DNA of 64,000 nucleotides from Tilletia caries (taxonomy: Eukaryota > Basidiomycota > Exobasidiomycetes > Tilletiales > Tilletiaceae). The translations under genes were made by a program, and so were the position numbers. Below, one piece after another: positions 24,917 to 34,901 of the stretch; position 1 is the stretch's first letter; every line of letters begins with the position of its first letter. The notes below the pieces were generated by a model. The model was not told where the DNA came from. It was given only the letters and a program-made list of their open reading frames with translations, and searched no databases. The stretch is from NCBI GenBank assembly GCA_032718865.1, contig JALUTQ010000004.1, positions 2,294,001-2,358,000 of the forward strand. Reading direction: 5' to 3'.

Positions 24917-25543
24917 AACCACTTCATGAATTCCGTGGAAGCCATAGGGGTCTGGGGGACGCCCCCCAGTCAACCAGTTGTGTAATCTTGTGATAGATGG
25001 CTCCACGTGGCCACTATCTTATCTTTCCTTCCCACTATCTCTTATCCCTTCCTCTCACACATTCCGCATAGCAACATCACTCTCACCTCCACTTTCCCAC
25101 GCTATTCTCTCTCGACCTCATCCTTTCTCTTTCTTCTCCACTTTCCTCTCTCCTTTCTCTCGGCCGAGATCTTTCTCTTTCCTGTCACCTTTGCATCGCA
25201 CTTCCCACTGTACTTAGCTCTCATCATCGAACTACATACCTCTTGCCTTTTCCTTTTACTAGTAGCTGCACCAGCTATCTAGTACAGAGCGAGGGAAAAG
25301 TGTGACGTGGGAAAAGTGGAGGCAGGATGTTGCTATGCGGAGGAGTGCGAGTGTGAGAAAAGGAAAGGAAACGAAGAGGAAGAGGAAGAGGAAGAGAACA
25401 GATAAGATAAGATAAGATAAGATAAGAGCCACATGGACCTCGTCCAGCACACAACCACTTCATGAATCCCGTGGAAGCCATAGGGGGGGGGGGGTCTGGG
25501 GGGGGAACGGCCCCAGTCAACCAGTTGTGCAATCTCGACGACG
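24917..25543. repeat. ~85-bp direct repeats flanking a fold-back segment
   Basis: The block at about 24917-25000 (CAACCACTTCATGAAT... to CAACCAGTTGTG) is repeated in the same orientation at about 25449-25543, differing mainly in the length of a G-run. Between them lies the fold-back segment listed separately. The flanks are far too long for a target-site duplication, so they look like LTR-like ends or a local duplication. Confidence 0.65.
25001..25445. mobile_element. fold-back / MITE-like element with long inverted arms
   Basis: The left arm (about 25001-25130: CCACGTGGC, ATCTTATC, CCGCATAGCAACATC, CCTCCACTTTCCC) matches the reverse complement of the right arm (about 25290-25440: GGGAAAAGTGGAGG, GATGTTGCTATGCGG, GATAAGATAAGA, GCCACATGG). 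The centre is CT-rich with no coding content. The right arm has a GATAA expansion (25398-25425). Inverted arms of over 100 bp with a short loop are typical of fold-back or MITE elements; the superfamily is unknown. Confidence 0.6.
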
Positions 25544-26040
25544 TCTACCGGTCTACCCCACGCCCCACCCTCGCACCAAGATTAGTGACAGCTTCTTCCA
25601 CAAACCAGGCCTATACCAATTACCACTCTGACATCAACTGAGGTCTGAGGCCATCTCCGTGACGTGTAACCACGACCACTTCTACCAATGTGTAGATACT
25701 CTGATCAATTTCTGGCACACGTCTTTCTCGGCCGTAAGTTGAAATGAAAACCCTTAAATCCTCAAAAAGTCTGGGGAAAACTCTGACACGCAGAGCATGA
25801 AAGGTTGGCAACGATGACTTATGAGTGCGTACAGCTGCCGCGTCTTCCATGACGCTACTAAGCAAGGCTCAGCAAGCTACTAGACAGTGACTGCTTGCAA
25901 GCCTTGCCAAGTGGCTTGCACTCAAGCCCCTACTTTCCTCATCGGCCTCAAGCGGGCTTGTCAAGTGCTTGGGCCTTTTCCCGGGTAAATGATTATGTAA
26001 TATATATAGCTGTGATTTCTGGTTTGGTCCGAAAAAGAAA
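25544..26040. other. no gene seen
   Basis: About 500 bases without a credible coding frame. It contains CAAGCC/GCTTG-type short repeats (about 25868-25970). Confidence 0.35.
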
Positions 26041-26048
26041 AGGCCGAG

Positions 26049-26110
26049 TCTGGTGGCTCAGTGGTACTCCACACGTCAAAGTCGCGGGTTCGAGTCACAC
26101 GTGTGCCATA
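26049..26110 (+). tRNA. tRNA-like sequence with pol III A and B boxes (relic or SINE head)
   Basis: It contains a good A box (TGGCTCAGTGG, about 26053-26063) and B box (GGGTTCGAGTC, about 26086-26096) at tRNA-like spacing, followed by a T-run (26109-26117). However, the acceptor and T-stem do not pair (GCGGG against CACAC), so it cannot be a working canonical tRNA. Best read as a decayed tRNA or the head of a tRNA-derived SINE. Confidence 0.35.
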
Positions 26111-26117
26111 TTTTTTT

Positions 26118-26627
26118 TAATATATATTTTATAGTGAGGATGAGGAGCACAGCTTGGGCACAGCTCAGTGCGACTGTACTCGTATGTATGCTCAGTCCAG
26201 GTCAGAGCCTGAAGCCTCTGGTTTGTCGACGGGTCCTTCCTTCGGGCTGTTAGTGGCCGCAGCGCGTTCCAGGTTTACAGGCTTCGGGCGAGTACTGATA
26301 AACAAACGGGGGGTTGTGAGGCATTAGGCTGCCCACCCTAATGCTGTAGCTGCGCTCCATGCTCTACGATTGTCCTAGACATTCAGCCAGCATGAGCCAA
26401 CCCTTAGTAAACAGTACACCTGAGTCGATGACAGCATATAGGCGTGTACACCTCAACCCTCATAGCCATGCCCTATGCATATGGCCTCTTTATGGCCCAT
26501 GAGGCATAGGTAAATTCCAGAATTACCAAATGATTATCATTGGTATGAACGCGCTGACGCGACTTTTCGTTGACGCGATTACGCGATGACCGCGTTCGCG
26601 TTGCGTAGTCACGCGTTCTACCAAACC
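26118..26627. other. no gene seen
   Basis: An AT-rich start, then mixed sequence. No domain, tRNA or repeat end was recognised. Confidence 0.3.
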
Positions 26628-27164
26628 TCAGCAGCATCGACCCTTGACTCTTCCATCGACGGCGTGAACAGCACCAGCGACCCGAACGAGATGTCCAGCG
26701 TAGACTGCTGCCTCCTTGTGGCCGGAAGGGGAAGCGTGCTGGAGGAGGAGCAGATAAGCGGCACTCGCTTGGATCCATTCGGGGAACGGAAGGAACCTGT
26801 CTGTGTGGACCCATTCGTCGAGGACACGGGCTGAAGCCGGGTCGAGAGGCAACTTGAAATCGGGACGGCCGCCACGAGAATGGTTGACCAGGCAGACGAC
26901 AGTGAGGAGAGACAAAGGGACGGGGTGACCTGCTCGGTACAAGTCGATGAGATCTTGAGGGATGGGGTACGGGCTGTTTGCAAAGGGGAACACCAGAGGA
27001 ACCCCAGCAGAAGCAGCATCGGCAGGATTGAAATCAAGAGAGTGGTAGTCCGCTGTGGGTGGCGCCGCCATATCGGCATCTCCGGCCGGAACTCCGTTTG
27101 AATCCGCGTTTCCCGCCGCCGCGTTGTTGTTGGAAGATGCAGAAGACGCATTGTTGTCCGACAT
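26628..27164 (-). pseudogene. Gag-like protein fragment (paralogue of the one at 32.4-34.9 kb)
   Basis: 178 codons from MSDNNASSASS. The N-terminus is Asn/Ala-rich; the folded part contains the segments PVPLSLLTVVCLVNH and LPFPEWIQASAAYLL. These align with IPLSLLTVAAISDF and LTFPEWSQPFHSLV in the plus-strand gene at 32.44-34.90 kb. The second half of that domain (after PEW...) is absent here, so this copy is truncated. Spacing of hydrophobic and Trp residues resembles capsid-like domains in fungal retroelement Gag proteins, but I cannot name the family with confidence. Confidence 0.45.
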
Positions 27165-27577
27165 GTGGTGATTTGAGCAGCAAGGAGACAGCAAAGGAAC
27201 ACGAGATCGTTCGACTGAGGTCTGAGCCTGGCGAGAGCGAGGGAGAACGTCGTGGAGAAAGAGAGGAGAGCTCAGGAAGAAAATTTTCCTTCAGACTGCG
27301 CCTGCCACTGCCTAACCTCATTTCATTCCACTTCTCAGTACTCAGTTCTCAATGAAAGATGAGAAAAATATGGAGAGCGGCGCCGAGTCTCGGCCGGCCG
27401 TCTGTCGACCCGTTTCGCGCCGACTCTGTCAATGTTGTGTGGATAATCATGGCGGAGAGCTCGAAGGTGTAAGATTTCCCAGTTGTAAGGTTGTTGCGGG
27501 CACAATAGATTTCGGTATTGGACAGTCCACGTGTAGTACCGCTCGTTGTATGGAGACAGAAGTGACACGCTGCTGTT

Positions 27578-27662
27578 CTTGGTACTTTTCATTTCCCGTT
27601 CATATTCTAATTTCTATAAACTCATGGCCTCAAAAAGTCTACGGGAAATGAAAAGTACCAAG
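27578..27662. repeat. perfect 22-bp inverted repeat (hairpin)
   Basis: 27578-27599 (CTTGGTACTTTTCATTTCCC...) and 27641-27662 are exact reverse complements, separated by 41 bases. The right arm ends directly at the 5' end of the hAT-like element and supplies its target site GTACCAAG. It could be a tiny MITE or a DNA hairpin. Confidence 0.85.
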
Positions 27663-28318
27663 CAGAGGTCGGCGTGGGTATGGGTACATCTTGGGTATAC
27701 CCAGTACATACCCTGTGGGTACAGGTACGGTATTGGGTATGGGGTCCGCTATACCCAAGAGGTTGGGTATGTGGGTATGACCTGAGTATACCCACCATAC
27801 CTGACTTGTCCCCACCTTATACCCATCTGGACGTTCTTCCTGGTATACGCAGGTATAACTTGGGTATACGCAGGTATAACGTGGGTATACGCAGGTATAT
27901 CTTGGGTACACGTAGGTATAAGCTGGGTATACGCAAGTATAATCTGGGTATGCACAGGGTATTCCAGGTATACACAGAGTATTGCTTGGGTATACTCGCA
28001 TATACTTGAGTATAATTATGGAATGCAGGGTATACGGTATACCTAGGTAAAGGTGTACAAGCTGAGTATGTGTACAATAAAGGTCAGACGCCAGACAAGA
28101 TGGGTATACCTAGGTATACGTGAATATACCCGGGTTCAACGCAGGTAAACGTAGGTAAACACAGTCTAAAAATGGCCAAAAATCGGTTGATTACATAAGT
28201 AGGTATACCCTGGGTATACCCTCGGGTATGGGTATGGGTCTCGTCGAAAAAAAGGGTATACCCTCGGGTATGGGTATGGGACCCCAAATACCCAATAGCT
28301 AACCCATGCCGACCTCTG
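27663..28318. mobile_element. hAT-like MITE made of GGTATACC repeats
   Basis: 656 bp. It starts CAGAGGTCGGC and ends GCCGACCTCTG, terminal inverted repeats of the hAT type (CAGAGGT...). Flanks are GTACCAAG (27655-27662) and GCTACCAAG (28319-28327), an 8-bp target duplication with one extra base. There is no transposase. The interior is filled with variants of GGGTATAC / GTATACCC, many as GGGTATACGCAGGTATAA units (27840-28000). Confidence 0.8.
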
Positions 28319-28413
28319 GCTACCAAGAAACATGCATGTCGTGATGACTTGATGGTGCTTAATGCTCGGTCTGGATATCTTAGACTCAAATTCTCAAAAG
28401 GCGTGCTCAATTA

Positions 28414-30184
28414 AGGATCTTCCCGGAGTAGATCCCCGGAGCCCGGACTCCGGGGCGACGCTCCCCTCAGCTCCGTCTGAGCTCTGGCCAGCTCCGCACT
28501 CCGCAAAATTTCTGGTGATCAGCTGGCGAGCACTCCGTGCTCCGTCGAAGTCGCGGCTGCGCACAAGAATCTACTCCGTGCTCCGTATATTTTTCACAGG
28601 CGGACTCCGTGCTCCGCAAAATAGCTCCGCGGACTCCGGGGTACTCCGGGGTGTCATGAAATGAGTCCAACATGAGCTCAGGAGAACGTCAAGTCTCATC
28701 GTAGCAGTTCAATCGCAGCTTTAAAAGTCTATATCATTCCTTTCCAAGGGCTTACTCATTACTGCCCCCAAAAAGCTGAAATACACAGTATTTCGACCTG
28801 ATTCGGCCGAGAAATCCCTCAAAAACCGGTCACGTGACTCATTTTTGGCCATCACGTGACCCACTTTGCCATCCCCGGAGTCCGACGGACTCCGGGGTCT
28901 GCTCCGTACTCCGGGGCTTTTTTGACAATGCAAGCAAACTCACTCCGTGCTCCGGGCGCTGCAGCCTTACCTTCGCGGAGTAGCTCCGCAAATCTAAAGC
29001 TAGTAAAAAACGCTCAAATCTCGCTCCGTGCTCCGTACCCGCGCAGAGCGTTCCCCGGAGTCCGCGGAGCTCCGAGGAATGCTACTGCGGGGCCTACTCC
29101 GGGAAGATCGACTACTCCGCTTACTCCGCACTTACTCCGCACTTTTGAAATGAGACTTTTTTCCAACTTGGACCCTCCACTCACTTTCCTTCTCTCACGC
29201 ACGAGCGCGCAAGCGGGTCACATGAACAATTAATTTAAACTCTGATCCTTTCTTCCCTTTTTTCGTGATAGGCTCTAAAGTAGCGCGGCTCCGCATTCGA
29301 AGAACACTCCTCTACTTCCTCAACTCCGTTTACCACTTTGTTCCGCAGCCTGCATCTTGCAAAACACTCCTCTACTCCTCTTCGTTTACAGCTTCATTCC
29401 GCCGTTCCACCCTAAAGATGTCAAACAACTCCGACGGGCCGGCACGGCCGTATGCCCTCCGCGACCCATCCGTTGTCTCTTGTCTCTCTGTTGTCCTTGC
29501 TCGTACGCGCGCTGAGACCTTCCGTCTGGTCTAGACGGCGGGTGATGTGCAAAGTGTCCGAGTTTCCCCTTCTCTCAACCCAAAGTTGTATCTTCTTCTC
29601 TACCACCACATGCAATCAACCTTTCACGACTGGGTGCCCTCCGACTTGCTGACCAATCTGCTGCAGCGGGAGCGTGATTTGAAAGAGGCGGCGAGAACGA
29701 GAAGAAGCGGAAGAGGAGGTTGATGGCGGACAAGGCACGCAAGAAGCAAAAGACGGCGCTTGCGGAGGACGAAGAAGAGTAAATTGATGTTTTTTTCCCT
29801 CTATGTACAATAATTTTGATTTCCACTCCGCAAAACTCCGCACTTGCGGAGTAACAAAAAATTACTCCGCACTTTTTATTCACATCGACGGAGTATTCCG
29901 CCCGAATTTATGCGGAGTGCGGAGGACGAGTTTCGAATTGTTCCTCCGCCATTGCGGAGTGAGGAGGAGGTTTTTTAAAATCTTCCTCCGCAGTGGCGGA
30001 GTAAGGAGCAAGTACGGAGGAAGACTTTGAAAATGTGCGGAGTGACGGAGTCCTCCGCCGCTTACCTCATTTCACCCTCAGCCGTTGCGGAGTACTCCGC
30101 ACATGGGCAAAAAACCAGTTACTCCGCAAGCCAGCCCTACCGCCCCGGAGTCCGGGCTCCGGGGATCTACCCCCGGAAGATCCT
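28414..30184. mobile_element. AGGA-TIR element, long copy (CGGAG-rich, TA target)
   Basis: 1,771 bp between TA dinucleotides (28412-28413 and 30185-30186). The left end AGGATCTTCCCGGAGTAGAT and the right end, reverse-complemented, AGGATCTTCCGGGGGTAGAT continue as an inverted repeat for about 45 bp. The interior carries dozens of CGGAGT/ACTCCG motifs. The part 28414-29109 is nearly identical, reversed, to the whole 750-bp element at 47336-48085, including its far end (CTACTCCGGGAAGATC at 29094-29109). The part 29110-30184 is extra and contains a gene-like segment. Confidence 0.85.
29419..29783 (+). pseudogene. possible captured host gene fragment inside the AGGA-TIR element
   Basis: The segment between two CGGAG-rich arms lacks the motif and looks gene-like: a pyrimidine-rich leader, an ATG (MSNNSDGPARPYALRD), then after a break a last-exon-like stretch encoding a very basic then acidic tail (EKKRKRRLMADKARKKQK, ending in DEEE and a stop at about 29783). 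The frame is not continuous. I do not recognise the parent gene. Confidence 0.3.
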
Positions 30185-30189
30185 TAGTC

Positions 30190-30960
30190 ACAGCAGATGA
30201 GGATGCCTGGGATGATCTGGTCAAAGTGAGCTGCAGATCCATTCCCTTTTGTCGATTGCTACACCTCTTGCTCGCTGTTCAAAAGCGTCTATGATCTCTA
30301 AATATGTCTGACATCCTTGAGAATCCTATCTGTTCAGCGTCGTCCTGAGTTCAAGAATTGGAGAACCAAGTCATTTCCTTCGTTCAATCGTATGGATGCT
30401 CTGAACTCGAAGTCTCGAAGAGCACGGCAACGGGAGCGTTGGCCGTTGGCGCGTGACGGTGGGGTCGCGGGGGAAGACGGAGAGGAGGAAGGTGATGATG
30501 AGGATGAATGGAGATGGTGACGGTGATGACGACGAAAATGTAAGAGAATGTTCCCTCTTGTCTCTTGAGTCTGGGCACTGGGTTTCCCTTTGGACCGATC
30601 TGAGTTTTCTCATTCACCATCAACTTCCCAAAATCACAATCTCCTTCCTCTTCCTTTCCTCACACTCAACAGGACACCACACCCGCCGCTCGCAAGCGTT
30701 CCCGCCCTTCGGTAGTGACTGCCATGGCTGATATTGCCTCCGCGCTTCGGGCCATGGGCAGTCAGGACGAAGGGCTTGGAGAATCGCTCGCGGAGCTCTT
30801 GGAGCGAGACAGCGAGCACTTCGAAGAAGACGAACTTGCTTTCCTTGGTCTTGCGCTAGCCGACAAGCCTCGTCTGGCATCTGTCTATCAATCCTTTGCA
30901 AAGAAGCCAGAGCTTCGCCATAGCTCTTGCGCAAGGTTCTGGCTTCAGAGCGCTGAATAG
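30190..30960 (+). pseudogene. Myb/SANT-like protein of a PIF/Harbinger-type element, 5' truncated
   Basis: Exon pieces join at GTGAGC (after AWDDLVK, about 30226) to ...TTCAG|CGTCGTCC (30340), giving AWDDLVKRRPEFKNWRTKSF. This is the Myb/SANT-like (trihelix) pattern of a Trp, then PEF, then RTKSFP, found in the DNA-binding partner of Harbinger transposases in basidiomycetes. A second intron (30541-30672) joins to the C-terminal part ALRAMGSQDEGLGESLAELL, ending at 30960. The 5' exon is missing where the AGGA-TIR element ends (30184), and the acidic middle needs a frame change. In such transposons this protein binds the ends and recruits the transposase. Confidence 0.6.
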
Positions 30961-31162
30961 TGCTTTCGATTCCTCACTGCTTCATCTCTCTCTCATCAAC
31001 AAAGCCATGCTGTTTACTCTCCATTCGCTATACACCCGTCTGGAAACTATCTAGTGCCTACAGTTCATGCCTGTTCATTCATTACTATTCATCTCAACGA
31101 GTCTGCTTGGAATATTTGAGCCACATGCGCCTCGATATCCTGTCGCGATGTGCTACCGCCTC

Positions 31163-32420
31163 TCAATCTTCTGCAGTTCGAGCCTGCTGCGAGACCTGTG
31201 TGTCGTCCTCGTCCTGTTGTCCGGCGCCCTCCTCGTTTCCCTCGAGATCGCCGTCGGGATCGTGGGTCCTGATCAGGTTGTGTACGACGGCCAAGGCAGG
31301 AAAGATGTCTGCCTGCGTCTGCATGTCAAAGTGACATCCTGTCCTGAGAATTTTGACACGAGCTTGTATAACACCGAAGGCTCGATCAATAACGCTACGA
31401 GCTCCAGCATGCCTCCGATTGTATAGTTCTTTTGCATTACGAGGTCTGTTGAAGCAAAGATAACTGTCAGACAGAAAAGCCAAGAACGAGAACGGAAATA
31501 TCTGCAAAGTGCAAACTTACCTTCTAGTCCCAGCAGAAAACTCCTTCAAATGGTATCGAACGCCTCGGACCCTCGGTAGAGTATGAGAAGGCGTTTGCTG
31601 AGAGGGAATCCCGAATCGCCCAGCATCTTGTGACTTCCGCGAAGTTCCAAATTTCAATCGAGGGCTTTCTTCCATAGCAGACTGTCCGAGGCGCTACCTT
31701 CCCATCCGCTCAGTATGGAGATAAAACGCATTTCAAAATCGCAGGCTGCCAAAATGTTGAAGGATGTTTTGCCTTTTCGATTCCAAAACCGGTCTCGAAT
31801 GGCGGCTGGGGCATGAGCCGGAACGCGAGAACCATCAATCGCACCAATGACATCCTTAAGGAAAGGGAAAAGGGCAGGATCGTCTTTGATGCGTCGGGGA
31901 ACGGGAGCGCGCGCCACGGGCAGACAGACGAGCTTTGTGTAGATTGTTGGGGTCAACAGAGCACGAACGAGCATTTTGAATGATCTGTGGTGTGCCAGTA
32001 AGGTTGCGTCAGAATGGGCCAATGTTCCCAATCCTGCATGTTCCCGCCTTTTTCCTACTCACTTTCCGATAGTCACAGCGCTATGACCGAACACATTACA
32101 CATCGCCTGCTAGCCGATAGCTCGCACCGAATCGGCACACGTAGAGAAAAATTGCCAGTCGTTCTCGTGCGGTAATCTATCTGCTAATGTATCTGCTGCT
32201 TGCCAGCGCCCCACAGCGAACAAGAGTGCGCTCCAGTTCTCGAAACGTTGAAGCTCCCATCCCGAGCATGTCGCGTCCTGTCGTTCCTCTTGCCGCCAAC
32301 CATTGCTGGATCTTGGTCTGGCCAAGTCCTAGACGCGCATGACCTTTCTCTTTCACGACAAAACGTTTTGCATGTAGCAGGGCCGCTGATCCAACCAAGA
32401 CCGCTGTCTTTTGCACAGAA
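31163..32420 (-). pseudogene. PIF/Harbinger-type DDE transposase, broken
   Basis: DDE_Tnp_4 pattern: an N-terminal helical part (MGASTFRELERTL, about 32250), then VIGAIDGSRVPAHAP (first D), then FNILAACDFEMRFISILSGW and GSASDSLLWKKAL (second D). After an intron at about 31448-31521 (GTAAGT to CAACAG) comes PRNAKELYNRRHAGARSVIDRAFGVIQARVKILR, the family C-terminus with its acidic residue. The frame between LLILYRG and VRYHLKEF (about 31560-31590) is broken, and the N-terminal part lies in other frames, so it is inactive. It converges on the Myb/SANT-like gene, the usual two-gene content of Harbinger elements. Confidence 0.75.
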
Positions 32421-32439
32421 GAGCGTAGTTTACGTTAAG

Positions 32440-34901
32440 GAAGAGCACGGACCCGGTGGCGGTGGCGGTGGTCCTCCTGGTCTGCCCGGTTTCTACGGGC
32501 TCGGCCCTCATCCCCCCATGCCTGGTCTCTCGGCAGAGCAGTTCGCTATGCTTCTCGCCCAGGTCGGTGGTTCGAAGGAGAAGGATCCCGCCGTCGAGGA
32601 TCGCGTCATCAGTCGCTTCCGCTTCGGCGCCACCGACAAGAGTCCCATTATCAAGGTTTGGCCCGGCGCGCCTATCAACATCTCCGACGACGTCGTCACC
32701 CTGTTCCGCGCCGCCAACAACATCCCTCTCTCCCTGCTCACGGTCGCGGCCATCAGCGACTTCTGCGTACATGTCCGGCGGTCCTCGTTCCAACCCAAGC
32801 TGTCCGGTCGACTGCTCGACGAGTTCCATTCGTGGCACGACCGGGACGATTACCTAACATTCCCTGAGTGGTCTCAACCTTTTCATTCCCTCGTCCAGAT
32901 GTGGCGACACTTCCGGCCGCCCGTTCCCGACGAGGATCCCAACGATAAGGATGAGCACGGAGTAAGCCCCGGAGCGGCTTTGCCGGAGCGCCCCAGTTAT
33001 CCGAGGCCGCACTCCGGGGGAGCCGGGAGTACGGAGTGAGAATTGGGAGGTTACCTCACCGTTGCCGGAGTACGGAGCTGACGTTCAAGAATTGTAGGAA
33101 ATTCCCCGGAGTACGGAGTGGACCTTTGGGCGTTGCAGAATTTCCCCGGAGTACGGAGTAAAAACCTGCGAAATGTGACGGAGTACGGAGTTACCCCCGG
33201 AGTCCGGGGCGCTCCGGGACCTCCACATTTTTCTCATAAGGAAGGCATTTCCCCATAAGCATGGATATATTGAAGGTATTTTGGTGTCAATTCTCAAAAT
33301 TCATTTTTAGAAATCTCATCTGGCAGTGTAAATCTGACCAAAATAGCACTTCAAGCGCTCTCAGTCTGTTCTCTTAACCACAGCTGCTACAAGATTAATC
33401 ACGAGCATACACATTTCTGAAATCATACCATATTTTGGGATTTGTGAGATCATCTCCCGGAGTACGGAGCTCCCCCGGATTAACCGGGCTCCGTAGCTAC
33501 GGAGTACGGAGTAGACTTTCTGAAACACTTCATAATTTGACGGAGCACGGAGTAAGTTCTCTCTGCTGCTCCTTATCGTGTTCCAGTGCTCACCATGACT
33601 CATATATGATCATAAATGGACACAAACTCATATATGATTTATCACATGAGTGCCTGCCCAAATCGAAAACTCATATATGAATAACATGAGATGATCATAT
33701 ATTATCTTTTAGTCTCATATATGACCTAAATTTCCAAAAAAAAATCCAACCGCGTTTTCGACGAATCATATAAGATCATTTGAGATCAGAAATGATCATA
33801 TCACCCATTTATTTATGAACCATGCCACGTGTAAATAAAGTTTGACGCGTTGAGTGACCGGCGACGCGATCAAGATTAGATAAGATAAGACAAAGGGCCA
33901 CGTGTTTAAGTCACGTGATTCCAGATGGTCATATCATATATGATCATATATTCCTATATGATCTTAAATACATGAGTTTATATGATCGACGACAGTGTGG
34001 TCATATTTGAATATGAGCTCATATGATCATATATTATCCTAAATGATCTTAAAAATATGAGTTGAATTCCACCGCCGAAATTGTGATCATAAATGGTCAT
34101 ATTTGGTCATATTTGGCAATCTCAACTCATAACTCATATATTTATGAGTGCCAAATTTCGCCGCCAAAACCTGGTCATATATCCATGAGTAACATGATCA
34201 TAAATGGTCATGTCATAAATATGAATTTTGTGGTGAGCACTGATCGTGACGGAGTACGGAGTAAGATGCTGGTGTAAATCTGAAAAGAGACGGAGCACGG
34301 AGCACCACAGAAAGTCAGCGGAGCGCCCCGGAGTATGGGCCCGGGAGTACGGAGCACTCCGGGGCGCTCCGGGCTCATCCTTACGGCCAACGAGGACCCG
34401 GTCCAGCACTTCGTCGAGCACTTTCTCATCATCGCCGCGCGCATAACGTCACAGAACTGGCCGATCTGGCGAGAATACGACTAACGCATACGGCGCATCA
34501 TTTGGGCCGACGCTGCTTTCGAGCAGAGCATCAACTTCGTCCTCAGCAAGCCGAACACATCCATCCTCGCGGACGCTGAGGTCACGATCACCGGCAAGAT
34601 GGGATCGGCCTCCGATTTCACCACCATCCAAGACTCCGCCTGGTGGGCCATCGTTTCCGCTTCGGGCTCGGACATTGTCAAGCTCGGAAAGAAGTTCGCA
34701 GACTTGGTGACGCGCGCCATCTCCGCCATCAAGATCAGAAGGATGAGCTTGCATGTTGACGTGAGTCGTGATTTGTATGGCTGCGGAGGGGACAGGAGAA
34801 ATGCGATCAGCGAGGGTGCGAAACTGATGAAAAAAGGAGAATATGGGAAGCAGCAGAAAGAAAGGACTTGGGATAATATCACAGGTGTCAGTAATGACTG
34901 A
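32440..34901 (+). pseudogene. Gag-like gene split by an AGGA-TIR element and an in-frame stop
   Basis: The 5' part (to 32947) has a Gly/Pro-rich start, then MPGLSAEQFAMLLAQVGG, IPLSLLTVAAISDF and LTFPEWSQPFHSLVQMW. The 3' part (from 34384) reads NEDPVQHFVEHFLIIAARI, QNWPIWREYD, a TAA stop (about 34482), then IRRIIWADAAFEQSINFVL and onward to 34901 or to a GTGAGT donor at 34761. If the element 32948-34381 and one TA are left out, the two parts join in frame. The residue pattern (PEW..., HF...R, WP...YD..R) is that of capsid domains of fungal LTR-element Gag proteins, as judged by eye. The left side abuts the Harbinger transposase relic. Confidence 0.55.
32948..34381. mobile_element. AGGA-TIR element with TCATATATGA-rich core
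   Basis: 1,434 bp between TA dinucleotides (32946-32947 and 34382-34383). The left end is AGGATGAGCACGGAG and the right end, reverse-complemented, AGGATGAGCCCGGAG. Sub-terminal zones (about 160-500 bp) are rich in CGGAGTACGGAG motifs. The centre (33595-34225) is a different, AT-rich array of ATGATCATAT / CTCATATATGA palindromes. There is no coding region. It interrupts a Gag-like gene. Confidence 0.85.

Noticed and set aside
24978..25282. Two frames rich in Ser, Phe and Leu
   Set aside because: They translate the CT-rich arms of the fold-back element.
27639..28077. Tyr/Ile-rich frames and a CRISPR-like look of the GGTATAC array
   Set aside because: The array has irregular spacing and no spacers, lies in a eukaryotic genome and is bounded by hAT-type ends.
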